From the NCBI GenBank assembly GCA_003557765.1, contig PWNO01000305.1, positions 1 to 13,052 on the forward strand: DNA of 13,052 bases, read 5' to 3'. The notes below the pieces were generated by a model. The model searched no databases. It saw only the letters and a list, made by a program, of their open reading frames with translations, and was not told the DNA's origin. The stretch comes from Bacteroidales bacterium (GTDB taxonomy: Bacteria > Bacteroidota > Bacteroidia > Bacteroidales > UBA7960). A program made the position numbers and the translations under genes. This document shows positions 1 through 7,853 of this stretch, piece by piece; the stretch's first letter is position 1, and each line of letters starts with the position of its first letter.

Positions 1-146
1 AGGGCAAAATGAAAAGCGGCTATGCCTTCGCAGGCACAAATGCCTACCTGGCCACAAAGATCACCACTGTCAAGGAAGTATTCCAGGATCTTTCAGATGG
101 ATTCAGGTCCGCGATGAACCTTGCCAGCCCTCCAGAAAAACTGTAA
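1..146 (+). CDS. Probable nitronate monooxygenase (2-nitropropane dioxygenase family), C-terminal end only
   Basis: The frame starting at base 3 is open from the window edge to a TAA at 144-146, giving 47 C-terminal residues. They begin GKMKSGYAFAGTNAY and continue into a K-I-T-T-V-K-E stretch. A tail of the type M-K-x-G-[YF]-x-F-x-G-x-N-A-[YW] followed by a KI-[TV]-V segment is, as I recall the family, what closes bacterial FMN-dependent nitronate monooxygenases, which oxidise alkyl nitronates. The flavin-binding barrel and catalytic histidine lie outside the window, so activity cannot be judged. The last 54 bases overlap the 3' end of the convergent ATPase gene. The identification rests on about 30 residues; another TIM-barrel flavoprotein of the FabK/NPD type is the main alternative. 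Confidence 0.6.
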   Translation, partial: GKMKSGYAFAGTNAYLATKITTVKEVFQDLSDGFRSAMNLASPPEKL

Positions 147-3100
147 AAACTCTTCTGCTTCATGGGCATCCAGAGTGCTGTTTGACAACCAGGCCCACAA
201 GCTGGTTTTCAGTTCTTCTGGTGATAAAGGGTTGTCTATAGGAATAAACCCTGTTTCTATAAGGTAGTTTTCCAGCTGATCGGCCTTACTCGCCTGAAAT
301 CGGGCTACCTCCCTATTTTTCAGTGCATCAACCAAAGCCAAGGGATCGCCATTTAACTCCTGCAGCTTTTTGTTTACTTTCTCCATGAAGGCATCACCCA
401 CCGCACCGCTGTCTGCAACCACAGACCGGTCAATGGGCCTCGCGCGTCCCTGTCGATACAAGTCCAGAAAGTGTGTGAGGAGTTTTGCCTTTTCCCGCAT
501 CTGACCTGTGGCCTCCTCACCAGCTGAGGCAACCTTGCCCTGCTCGCGAAGGAATTGATCAAGTTGTCCCCAATACACGATATGCTTTTTCAAACAATGA
601 TAAATGAAAGCCGTATCTGTTGTCAGATACCAGATGTGGAGCCGGGAAACATCATCCTGCATCAGGTTAAAAACAGGCACATCGATCGCCTTACCATATT
701 CATCATGGCTCATGTTTTCAGGCTCCGGCACCTGGTCGGCCAGCAGATGCAACGACCAGTCCTCACTGGCGCGGACCATTAGATCGGTACCATCGGCTGT
801 TTTTCCGGTTAAAATGATGTTCTTTCCACTTATTTCAGGATGAGCATTCAAAAATTGCTCCCATTTAGCCAGCTCATCCCCCTGTGCAGTAAGATAAAAT
901 ACCTGCCGGCCGGCTTTGCTGATCTCAGCCAAAGCCTCCATGATGGCTTTCGAACGGACGTCATCACTGTTGGCAAAAAGTTCATCGGCTACAATGGGAG
1001 GCTTTACGGTCTGCTCCTGCGACTCCAGGTACGCCAGGCGCACAGCCAGTAGCAGCTGGATGCGTGTACCCGTGGATAACTGATCTAAGCCCTGGTTTTG
1101 CTGTTGCACATTGTCAAAAGCAAGAAAGGCAAGCTGTTCCCTGGTATTCAGCTTGAGGGTATACCTGCCCTGGGTAATTTTGGAAAAAAGCCGGTCCGCA
1201 TGTTTGACCACGGCAGGCCGGTCCTTTTTCTCGCTTTCCCGGGAGATGTGCCGGGACACGATACCACCGGTGATCGAAGCCAGGTTTTGATGATAGATCT
1301 CTTCTAAAGGATCCAGGCTTTCTTCCATGGCAAGCAAAGCATCTTCAAGGACTGAACCCTGCATGGTGATTTTGACCTGTCCTTCAATTTCACTGATCTC
1401 CTTACGTAATTGCTCAGCCCTTTTACCCTCCTCAGTGTGTTGTGCAGCTTTCCTCTTTGCTTCTTCGACAGGCAAGGAAATCAATTGTTGTTCGTTCTCC
1501 AGGAAGCTGGCATATTGCTGCAGATTGGCCAACAGAACCTTCGCCATATTTTCAGCACGATCCAGTTCTCGTTTGGCTTCCCGGTAAGCATCCCAATTAC
1601 GTTCCAATTGCTCAAGGCGCTGTTTATCATTATCTTCAAGATGCAAACCGGCATAAATTCTGGCTCTGCGATGCAGGCTTGAGGCAATCTTTTCCTCTTC
1701 CAGTCTGATCTTGTCATCCGCGTGCTGAATACCACTAGTTGCCTTTTGCCGGGCATCCTCCTGCTCTGCAAGTTCCCTGATCGCTGCAGCAGCGGATTGG
1801 CTGTCATAAACACGCTGTTCATGATACTTTTCCAGCAGTGTATTGATTGTTTTGACCTCTTCCTGAATTTGCTCCTCCAGCGCCTTTCTGCGAGCTTGTA
1901 ACCCAGCCAGTTTTGTCCGGTTTTCCTGCCACCCCGAAACGGCTTCCAAAAAATAGACCAACGCACTCTGGGTTTTCAGGTTTTCTGCCGGGACCTCCGG
2001 GACAACACCTACCCGTTCCTTTAGTTGTTCATGCTTCTCCTCCATTTCGCTGACCCGGGGAGATATGGCCTTGAGATCGTCTTTTCGCTGCTGCAACCGC
2101 TGCTCCATGAGTTGCTGCTGATGCGCGGTTTGAAGTTGTCTGACCAGGTCATCCATACAGTCAGTGACGTCAGCTATGGTCCAATGTGCTGGTGCCGGCA
2201 ATCCCGTCTGCGCATAATCTGATTTTCTCACTTGCGGATTACCTTTTTTTGCATCTTTCAATCCCAGGACCAACACGACTGCCATGATCACAATCCCGGC
2301 AAGTGCATACCAGCCGAAAGGAATGGCTGACAACACAGAAACAAGCCCTGCCGCTGCGAGCAAATAATACCATTGACGTGCCAATCCATAGCTGCTTTGT
2401 GTCTCATGCAACCATTTTGTGAGCGATCGTATGCCCTCCTGCAAGCGCGCAGCATCGGCATCCGGGTATTCAGCAAGCGCTTCTTCCAAATGCTTTACCT
2501 CAGTCTCCAGGAAACGCTTTTCACTCGCAAGCTGATGTGATTCCCGTATGTATTGATCCAGGTCGTTTACATCATTCAGGTCGATCCCTCCCCAATCAAC
2601 TGCATCCAATTTAGGGTCAATGGCCTTTACAGACCGGCCAATGGCCTCTTTTGCAGCAGCCATATCCTCACGATTTGTTTCAAGCTTCTGCTCACAGGAT
2701 GCAACAAGTTCTTGTCTTTCCTTCAGTTCGTACAATGCCTCCCTGGGCACTCCATCCCCGGGTAAATTAACCCTGTTCAGGGTTTCCTGATGTCGTTGCT
2801 TTTCAATGATAAACCCGGCCTTTTGCTTCTCCCCTATTACTACATCCTCATCCAACTCATCGACCTGCTGTTTTTCACTTCCGGTATATTGCTCCTGGTT
2901 TTCAGGAAATCCAGTAACCTGTCTTTGCTTCTGCTCCAAATCAATCCTGGCCTCCAGGTATTGCAACAATTTTTCATACATCTCCTGGAGGAAAAGCGAC
3001 TCTTGTGCATTCTCAAGCTGCTTGTACAATGCAGCCAATTGAGCTTCCTCCCGTTTAAGGTTTTCCTGTCTCCGTTTGATCTCCCTGACATCCTGTGCTG

Positions 3101-3596
3101 CCTTTTTGAAGCGCTTGTATTCGGTAATGGTTGTTCTTTTTACCGCATCCTCATATCCCAGCTCACGGGCAGACCATACCGGGTCAAAGCCGCCTGCCAT
3201 CTGGCGCATGATATCCCTTACAATGTGTGTATCCTCTGCGGAGATCAACTTGTGCATGGCAAGGATATACATATCAGCCATCTCTGCAGACGGCAAAGGT
3301 GGCAATTCCTGCATCCCCTGCACCGAATCCACCTGGCGATAACCGCCATCATGATGAATAACCCAACTGTCCTGATCAATGTGGATCTTCATCCGTGCTT
3401 TGACACCTTCTTTTTCTCTTGCCCACAACATGTCCCTGATCACCCTTGCCGTAGAGCTTTTCCCGGAAGCATTCGGACCAGCCACGATATTGATATGGGG
3501 CACCAGCTCTCTGAATGCACTTTTGTCGATGCCCCGTGGCATGCCGGGCAGCCTGGTGACTTCAAGTTCCTCGATAAGCAGTGGATGGCTGTTCAT
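93..3596 (-). CDS. Rad50/SbcC/YhaN-like SMC-type ATPase with central membrane hairpin
   Basis: This 1167-residue protein is the likely ATPase partner of the upstream phosphoesterase in an SbcCD/Mre11-Rad50-type DNA end-processing nuclease. The Walker A motif GPNASGKSS is at residues 40-48. Long charged coiled-coil stretches run from about 155 to 400 and 480 to 770. The ABC signature LSTGTR is at about 840-845 and the Walker B-like PPIVADELF at 866-874. Between the coiled-coil arms, at about 408-446, lie two hydrophobic segments separated by a short turn. They replace the CxxC zinc hook of SbcC/Rad50, and no CxxC occurs anywhere. This arrangement is what I associate with Bacillus YhaN. The usual H-loop histidine appears to be Gln905 (FYLTAQ). 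Residues from about 910 on form a mostly helical extension I do not recognise. Its ATG lies 15 bp after the phosphoesterase stop, so the two are probably co-transcribed. Family assignment is firm; the exact subfamily is less so. Confidence 0.85.
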   Translation of the reverse strand: MNSHPLLIEELEVTRLPGMPRGIDKSAFRELVPHINIVAGPNASGKSSTARVIRDMLWAREKEGVKARMKIHIDQDSWVIHHDGGYRQVDSVQGMQELPPLPSAEMADMYILAMHKLISAEDTHIVRDIMRQMAGGFDPVWSARELGYEDAVKRTTITEYKRFKKAAQDVREIKRRQENLKREEAQLAALYKQLENAQESLFLQEMYEKLLQYLEARIDLEQKQRQVTGFPENQEQYTGSEKQQVDELDEDVVIGEKQKAGFIIEKQRHQETLNRVNLPGDGVPREALYELKERQELVASCEQKLETNREDMAAAKEAIGRSVKAIDPKLDAVDWGGIDLNDVNDLDQYIRESHQLASEKRFLETEVKHLEEALAEYPDADAARLQEGIRSLTKWLHETQSSYGLARQWYYLLAAAGLVSVLSAIPFGWYALAGIVIMAVVLVLGLKDAKKGNPQVRKSDYAQTGLPAPAHWTIADVTDCMDDLVRQLQTAHQQQLMEQRLQQRKDDLKAISPRVSEMEEKHEQLKERVGVVPEVPAENLKTQSALVYFLEAVSGWQENRTKLAGLQARRKALEEQIQEEVKTINTLLEKYHEQRVYDSQSAAAAIRELAEQEDARQKATSGIQHADDKIRLEEEKIASSLHRRARIYAGLHLEDNDKQRLEQLERNWDAYREAKRELDRAENMAKVLLANLQQYASFLENEQQLISLPVEEAKRKAAQHTEEGKRAEQLRKEISEIEGQVKITMQGSVLEDALLAMEESLDPLEEIYHQNLASITGGIVSRHISRESEKKDRPAVVKHADRLFSKITQGRYTLKLNTREQLAFLAFDNVQQQNQGLDQLSTGTRIQLLLAVRLAYLESQEQTVKPPIVADELFANSDDVRSKAIMEALAEISKAGRQVFYLTAQGDELAKWEQFLNAHPEISGKNIILTGKTADGTDLMVRASEDWSLHLLADQVPEPENMSHDEYGKAIDVPVFNLMQDDVSRLHIWYLTTDTAFIYHCLKKHIVYWGQLDQFLREQGKVASAGEEATGQMREKAKLLTHFLDLYRQGRARPIDRSVVADSGAVGDAFMEKVNKKLQELNGDPLALVDALKNREVARFQASKADQLENYLIETGFIPIDNPLSPEELKTSLWAWLSNSTLDAHEAEEFLQFFWRAGKVHRGPESI

Positions 3597-3611
3597 TATG
3601 GGAATATACTA

Positions 3612-4913
3612 TTACCGGTGTAACGTATCTTTGTGACGCAACATATGGCTAAGCAGTGTTTTACTCTCTTTCAGGATATGTGTTAACCCCTCCTCCCGGG
3701 ATAATACGGGCAAGCGGTCCGCCTGGCGGAGCGGCGCGTAGGTATCCGATAGTTTGGTCTGCCCCGCTTTTCGTTGCCAGGCATCAAGCATCTCATCCAC
3801 CAGCTCATGCTGCGTTCCGTTTTCGATACTGAGAATTACTTGCGCCAAACGGCCAGCAACAGAGGCTTGCGTGGCCAAATCCCGGAGGTCACCAAGTGCT
3901 GGTTCAACGGCATGGTGAACCTTACGGATGCTAATGGAAGTGTTACCAGCTGACAGTTCATAATCAAGACTTTCAGCTGCCCAATCTCGTATTTCTTCCG
4001 GTTTTTCGTGATCACCTTTTAGCCATAAGCTCACTATCAGGTGTTTCGTATGGACCAGTTCCTCCGCCATGTGATCCTTTTGCGCATCAAGCCTGCTGTT
4101 GACCTCCGCACGAAAATCATCAGCAGACATGCCCTCCTGCAGTTCAACCTCCACATTTTCATACCGGACTGCCGACATGGGTAAAGTCTCATACCTGATG
4201 TCATGTTTGCCATGGATGGAAAACAACACAGGACCATGTAGGCCGGGCTCAGCAGCGCTTAACGCATGTGGTGAACCCGGATAAGCAACCAGGGGGGTAT
4301 CATCATCAAAAAAATCAGGCTTATGAATATGCCCGAGCAGCCACAAGTCAAGCGGCTGTTGTTGCAGGTCTGCTAAACGGAATGGCGCATAGCGGCTTTC
4401 ATTCATATTAAGATCACCGTGTACAACACCAATATTCAGTAGATCCCGTCGTATCTCTCCGGAAAGATCATCAAAAGAAAGCAACGGATTATATGTGACA
4501 TGCCTTTGGGGGAAAGACCAACCGGCCAGTCCGATCTCCTGGTCTCTGATGCGTAAGTTGATGTATTCCCAACGGCCGTTTTTGCCCAGGAGGTGCACAT
4601 TCTCCCATTGCCTGTGAGCAACAAGTTGTGGCAACACCTCATAATCATGGTTCCCCGCAACCATCACTACAGGAATGCCTGCATTGGAAAGCTTGTCGAA
4701 GCCTTCCCGCAGCGGGCCAAGTGCCTCAAAATAGCGGTTGTCCTCATCCACAATATCACCCGAAAGCAAAAACAAATCAACAGGTGTCCGCACAGCATAG
4801 TCGACCATGTTGTTCCAGGTAAAGGCAGCAGAAGCTACTGCCTGATCATGATGCAGATCAGCAGATTTGCGGCCAAGGTGAAGGTCGGAAGCAGCTAGAA
4901 TTTTTAATGGCAT
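3612..4913 (-). CDS. SbcD/Mre11/YhaO-like calcineurin-type phosphoesterase (DNA exonuclease subunit)
   Basis: This 433-residue protein is the nuclease half of the SbcCD-like pair. The metallophosphoesterase metal-binding motifs appear in the usual order: ASDLHLG (Asp10, His12), LLSGDIVDE (Asp53), VAGNHDYE (Asn88, His89), GVVHGDL (His165) and LLGHIHKP (His195, His197). All expected metal ligands are therefore present and the enzyme should be active. The family uses two metal ions, usually Mn2+, to cut DNA ends and hairpins. The roughly 200-residue tail after the catalytic domain is charged and helical, consistent with a docking region for the ATPase coiled coils, although the partner interaction is inferred from gene order. 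It is the first gene of the operon, with a 220-bp noncoding region upstream. The ATG at 4911-4913 begins MPLKILAASDLHLG, directly on the first beta strand, which supports this start. No good Shine-Dalgarno sequence is visible. Confidence 0.88.
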   Translation of the reverse strand: MPLKILAASDLHLGRKSADLHHDQAVASAAFTWNNMVDYAVRTPVDLFLLSGDIVDEDNRYFEALGPLREGFDKLSNAGIPVVMVAGNHDYEVLPQLVAHRQWENVHLLGKNGRWEYINLRIRDQEIGLAGWSFPQRHVTYNPLLSFDDLSGEIRRDLLNIGVVHGDLNMNESRYAPFRLADLQQQPLDLWLLGHIHKPDFFDDDTPLVAYPGSPHALSAAEPGLHGPVLFSIHGKHDIRYETLPMSAVRYENVEVELQEGMSADDFRAEVNSRLDAQKDHMAEELVHTKHLIVSLWLKGDHEKPEEIRDWAAESLDYELSAGNTSISIRKVHHAVEPALGDLRDLATQASVAGRLAQVILSIENGTQHELVDEMLDAWQRKAGQTKLSDTYAPLRQADRLPVLSREEGLTHILKESKTLLSHMLRHKDTLHR

Positions 4914-5133
4914 TGGGATCAGGCTTTCTTACCACAATAATACAAAAGATTTGTGGAAAGCATGCCCAAGCCAGCATTATTCACATAAATAATAGAGGTA
5001 TGTAATGCAGGGATAGCGTCTAACACAGATTGTTAAAGGTAATAGATATTCTATGGTAACGTGCTGATCTTTTGTTTATCCTCCTGTTACATAACTAACA
5101 GGGCCGCATTGACATGAAATTGGGTATAAAAGA
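4914..5133. other. Noncoding gap between the YceI-OMP-YceI operon end and the phosphoesterase operon
   Basis: No plausible gene is seen in these 220 bases. The gap should hold the promoter of the minus-strand phosphoesterase-ATPase operon and the 3' end of the YceI operon transcript. Visible small symmetries are CCACAA/TTGTGG at 4932-4937 and 4951-4956, TAACA/TGTTA at 5021-5025 and 5031-5035, and a better stem-loop at 5083-5102 listed separately. A Bacteroidota-like -7 element (consensus TAnnTTTG) is approximated by TATTATTG on the minus strand at about 4935-4942, but I could not find a matching -33 element at the right spacing, so no promoter is called. Confidence 0.5.
5083..5102. repeat. 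Short stem-loop downstream of the second YceI gene
   Basis: CCTGTTA (5083-5089) and TAACAGG (5096-5102) form a perfect 7-bp stem around a 6-base loop. It lies about 32 bases past the TAG stop of the second YceI gene. It could mark the 3' end of that transcript. However, neither strand has a T-tract after it, so it does not qualify as an intrinsic terminator, and it could equally be a protein-binding site. Confidence 0.35.
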
Positions 5134-5742
5134 CTAAAATCCGGATAGCATGTTGGCCTCGACAACGAGGTTGAAGACGACCTCCATTTCATCATGTACT
5201 TTAATCAGTCCCAAGGCTGGGGATGGCGGATCAATATTAAAATCCGACATCTTAAGCGTTGTTTTGCCCCGGACATGGAAGCTCAGCTGATCTGAGGCAC
5301 TTAATTCAACAGGGATTTCTGCCTGTTTGCGTGTGCCATTCAGGAGGATATCCACATGGGCTATGATATACGATGACATGCCGCACGGAGACTTTTTGAC
5401 AATTGTTTCCAGCAATTTAATTTCTACATCCGGATGTGTTTCACCACCCATGGCTTCGATAAAGTCGCGATTCATCCTTCTATTTCCGCAATCAAACGAG
5501 GAAACAGGAAGCCCCAGGGTGGCATCCGAAAAGTGAATGGCATCATTATCCAGGTCATAATCGGCTAAAAGCAGGCCACTGGTCATCTGATCCGGGGACT
5601 CACAGCGAAAAGTGTTTACATTGGTTGTTCCCTCTATAGATATCCAGCTATCTTCAGCAACGGTGTATACGTAAAACGAACCAGTTGTTGCTTGTGAAGC
5701 AAAGGGTAAAAAGATCAGCAGGAAGAAGAAAATGCGTGGCAT
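5134..5742 (-). CDS. Secreted YceI-like protein 2 (lipocalin-like fold), cysteine-containing paralogue
   Basis: This protein has 202 residues from the ATG at 5740-5742. An in-frame ATG at 5778 would add 12 residues before the signal peptide. I prefer the shorter form because MPRIFFFLLIFLPFASQA is then a normal Sec signal, cleaved around residue 18, as in the first YceI protein of the operon. YceI-family proteins are periplasmic or extracellular beta-barrels that bind amphipathic or isoprenoid molecules; their physiological role is often unclear. Family-like features are the F-D-C-G-N-R-R-M-N-R-D-F block at 83-94, the H-P-D-V-E-I strand at 103-108, and the C-terminal K-M-S-D-F-N-I-D-P-P block at 164-173, which also occurs in the first YceI protein. 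Mature-region cysteines are at about 47, 85 and 120, while the paralogue has none. It is the last gene of the presumed sigma-54 operon, separated from the outer-membrane protein gene by a strong hairpin. Confidence 0.8.
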   Translation of the reverse strand: MPRIFFFLLIFLPFASQATTGSFYVYTVAEDSWISIEGTTNVNTFRCESPDQMTSGLLLADYDLDNDAIHFSDATLGLPVSSFDCGNRRMNRDFIEAMGGETHPDVEIKLLETIVKKSPCGMSSYIIAHVDILLNGTRKQAEIPVELSASDQLSFHVRGKTTLKMSDFNIDPPSPALGLIKVHDEMEVVFNLVVEANMLSGF

Positions 5743-5786
5743 AGGATTATAATTTAGGTTGATGCATGATTGATTCATGGCTTATG

Positions 5787-5821
5787 GATTGCCGGGCAAT
5801 CTCTGACGTTGCCCGGCAATC
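5787..5821. repeat. 13-bp-stem intercistronic hairpin between OMP and second YceI gene
   Basis: GATTGCCGGGCAA (5787-5799) and TTGCCCGGCAATC (5809-5821) pair perfectly around a 9-base loop. On the minus-strand transcript the hairpin begins 11 bases after the OMP stop and ends ahead of the second YceI start. No U-tract follows on either strand, so it is not a classical terminator. A role in 3' protection of the upstream message or in lowering expression of the downstream gene is the likely reading, by analogy with intercistronic hairpins elsewhere. Confidence 0.65.
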
Positions 5822-5832
5822 ATAAATCATCA

Positions 5833-7170
5833 TCAGAAAGTAATCGCAGCTTCAATCATCAATCCGTCAAAACTACCTCCATAGCGATAATCCATATTAT
5901 CAAAATCATTATAGTTTTGCGTAACATACTCAAGTTTTACCAACATGTTTTGTGTGGTCCACCAGCCTACAGCAAGTTGAAACCTGTCGATGGAAATATC
6001 ACCGTTTGGTGCAGGCAGTTCGCCACTTACTTCATTGTACCTTGCAGCCACAAACAGTTGTTCCCTGGGAAGGAATCGGTATATCACCTCTGCTGCGATC
6101 TGCGTGACACTCCTGTCGTCAGCATCAGCACTGTGTGTTCCCGTTGACGTTTCATAGGTGCCGAAGAACTCCAGGCCCCGGTATTTAACGAAGGGGTTGA
6201 TCATAATGGATCGTACTTCATGCGTAAAATCCGGGGTAAAGCGTCCGGATGTAAAACGATTGGCCTCGTCCGATGCGGTAACCACACCACCAGCACGCCA
6301 GTTTTGATAATATTCAGGCTCCATAGCCATGTAATACCTGGATCCTGCTCTGTCACCAGCATATAAAGTATTCCTTGTGGTTCCTGGGTTCATATACATA
6401 CTTCCGGTAAGCCTAAGGCGCAGATCATCATTTATTTGATCATCATAACCAACTTTGGCCAACAAAGAAGGATTTTTGTCGGTATGATCATATTCTCTTA
6501 CATTTCCACTGATTAGTCCATTGGTCATACCCAACATCACGAAGTACTCCGGAGCAGGGAAAAGATATACTTCTCCTCCTATCTCAGTTGTAAAAGCATC
6601 CATAATATAATTGCCCACAAACGGATTATAAACTGTACGTCCGTTATCACTTCTCCTGAAATGGGTATCTCCATAATTAAACATGGTATGTCCGATACGG
6701 GCACTGACATGGTCTGTAAACCATTGTGGGCTCCCAAACATGGGGAGTTTATCCACCTGGATATATCCACCCTTCACCCAAAACTCAGGGTGGTGCCGCG
6801 AAGACATATACCCCTCCAGTGCTACCCGGATACCGTCACTAAGCTGTACATCAAGATTCAGGTTCGCAGTAGCCAGGTTAAAACCTGATCCCAAAGGATA
6901 CAATGCGTTGACATCTATACCGTCAATTTCATTCACGGCAGCTTCATTTTCATGACTCAGCATCTGAAATTGCTGTGAAAAGTTTCCTCCAACACGCACA
7001 TGAAAACCATCATAATCGATCGTATCGATATGGAAGGTTTCAAAAACATGCAATCCCTGCTGGTCAGGGCTTCTGAAATAGCTCATCGCTCTTTGTCCAG
7101 CGTACTGCGGACCATGCATTCCAAGTAAAAAGACCCCGGCCAGAATCAACTTCAAAACCATTATTTTCAT
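5833..7170 (-). CDS. Outer-membrane beta-barrel (porin-like) protein, uncharacterised Bacteroidota family
   Basis: This 445-residue protein has an N-terminal Sec signal (MKIMVLKLILAGVFLLGMHG, cleavage probably around 24-26). The rest consists of alternating hydrophobic/polar strands rich in Tyr, Phe, Gly and Asn, and the chain ends in a terminal Phe (A-A-I-T-F). These are the usual signs of an outer-membrane beta-barrel inserted by the Bam machinery. Recognisable conserved-looking stretches are R-F/S-P-D-Q-x-G near residue 33, S-R-H-H-x-E-x-W-V-K-G-G-Y around 125, and H-F-R-R-S-D-N-G-R followed by Y-N-P-F-V-G-N-Y near 180. I recall such a layout from unnamed Bacteroidota proteins but know no substrate. 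It lies 49 bp after the first YceI gene and upstream of the second, so the three are probably co-expressed. The envelope location of all three proteins suggests one joint function. It could be a porin, an exporter channel or an adhesin-type barrel. Confidence 0.72.
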   Translation of the reverse strand: MKIMVLKLILAGVFLLGMHGPQYAGQRAMSYFRSPDQQGLHVFETFHIDTIDYDGFHVRVGGNFSQQFQMLSHENEAAVNEIDGIDVNALYPLGSGFNLATANLNLDVQLSDGIRVALEGYMSSRHHPEFWVKGGYIQVDKLPMFGSPQWFTDHVSARIGHTMFNYGDTHFRRSDNGRTVYNPFVGNYIMDAFTTEIGGEVYLFPAPEYFVMLGMTNGLISGNVREYDHTDKNPSLLAKVGYDDQINDDLRLRLTGSMYMNPGTTRNTLYAGDRAGSRYYMAMEPEYYQNWRAGGVVTASDEANRFTSGRFTPDFTHEVRSIMINPFVKYRGLEFFGTYETSTGTHSADADDRSVTQIAAEVIYRFLPREQLFVAARYNEVSGELPAPNGDISIDRFQLAVGWWTTQNMLVKLEYVTQNYNDFDNMDYRYGGSFDGLMIEAAITF

Positions 7171-7219
7171 TGATTTAAAATTTGAAAGTTAGACGTTTTT
7201 TGATTTTTGTTTTTCAATA

Positions 7220-7798
7220 TTACTCAGGTCTGAGAACAACACGGTATTCTACCTCGACCTCATCTCTTGTTCTGAGGGCACCAAACATCGCTCTTGGAGG
7301 ATCCATGCGGAAGTCTGACATCTTCAGTTCTTGCTTGCCTTCGAACTCAACCCTGCCATCCGATAACACCCGTCCGGTGGTATCCAGTTCCACCACGCGG
7401 GAAACACCTGCAACGGTAATAACCCCACGGGCAGAAACTATGGCTGTGCCTGGATTTTCGGCCAATGACAATACATCCCTCAACAAAAAGGTGATCTTCG
7501 GGTGATTGTCGCTGTCAAGTGTTTCATAGATTTTACTATTCATCCTACGCCCTTCCGAACCCTGTATGGATTCGCCTTCTATCTGTATATCCACTTCTTC
7601 GATGTCGAGGATCTTGCCATCTTCTACGTGGATGGTAAAAGTGCCACTTAAATCCTCCACATCAGCCGACCACGACTGAAGATTGGAGCTTCCACTGATG
7701 ACAATCTCATGCGAATCCACCACATAATTCTCCTGGGCGTATGCCTGAGCAAAAAGCAAAGTGGCAATTAGCGCAAAAATGATTCTTATTGGTATCAT
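7220..7798 (-). CDS. Secreted YceI-like protein 1 (lipocalin-like fold), first gene of sigma-54 operon
   Basis: This 192-residue protein has a clean Sec signal ending A-Y-A (cleavage after residue 21, mature start Q-E-N-Y). The mature chain follows the YceI pattern: V-D-S-H-x-x-x-x-S-G-S-S near 27-38, the G-S-E-G-R-R-M-N-S-K-I-Y block at 80-91, N-H-P-K-I-T-F at 98-104, and K-M-S-D-F-R-M-D-P-P at 159-168. The family forms small beta-barrels that hold isoprenoid or lipid-like ligands in the periplasm. It contains no cysteine, unlike its paralogue at the other end of the operon. The ATG at 7796-7798 gives a 5' leader of about 45 bases from the start site predicted by the sigma-54 promoter at 7854-7869. 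It is the first gene of the YceI-OMP-YceI operon, and control by the adjacent NtrC-type regulator is inferred. Confidence 0.85.
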   Translation of the reverse strand: MIPIRIIFALIATLLFAQAYAQENYVVDSHEIVISGSSNLQSWSADVEDLSGTFTIHVEDGKILDIEEVDIQIEGESIQGSEGRRMNSKIYETLDSDNHPKITFLLRDVLSLAENPGTAIVSARGVITVAGVSRVVELDTTGRVLSDGRVEFEGKQELKMSDFRMDPPRAMFGALRTRDEVEVEYRVVLRPE

Positions 7799-7853
7799 GA
7801 TTAGACTTGTTTTGAATTAAACATCTGGATTAAATTAGATTTGTCACTTTATG

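Noticed and set aside
155..3100. CxxC zinc hook in the SbcC/Rad50-like ATPase
   Set aside because: The translated protein has only isolated cysteines (about 301, 480 and 1001); the coiled-coil apex holds two hydrophobic segments instead.
2790..3623. A 277-codon plus-strand open frame antisense to the SbcC-like ATPase
   Set aside because: It lies wholly opposite the Walker A half of a well-supported gene, has no family motifs and reads as low-complexity Leu/Ser/Cys-rich sequence, as expected from a complement of coding DNA.
4961..4976. Possible sigma-54 promoter upstream of the phosphoesterase (TGGCTTGGGCATGC on the minus strand)
   Set aside because: The GG-to-GC spacing is one base short of the fixed sigma-54 spacing and the TTGC element is incomplete.
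5083..5102. Stem-loop after the second YceI gene as an intrinsic terminator
   Set aside because: The stem is only 7 bp and no T-tract follows on either strand; it is kept only as an unexplained stem-loop.
5743..5778. Upstream ATG at 5778 as start of the second YceI protein
   Set aside because: It would put 12 polar residues ahead of the signal peptide; the ATG at 5742 gives a normal Sec signal like that of the first YceI protein.
5770..6147. A 125-codon plus-strand open frame starting at the second YceI gene
   Set aside because: It is mostly antisense to the end of the outer-membrane protein gene and crosses the intercistronic hairpin; no domain is visible.
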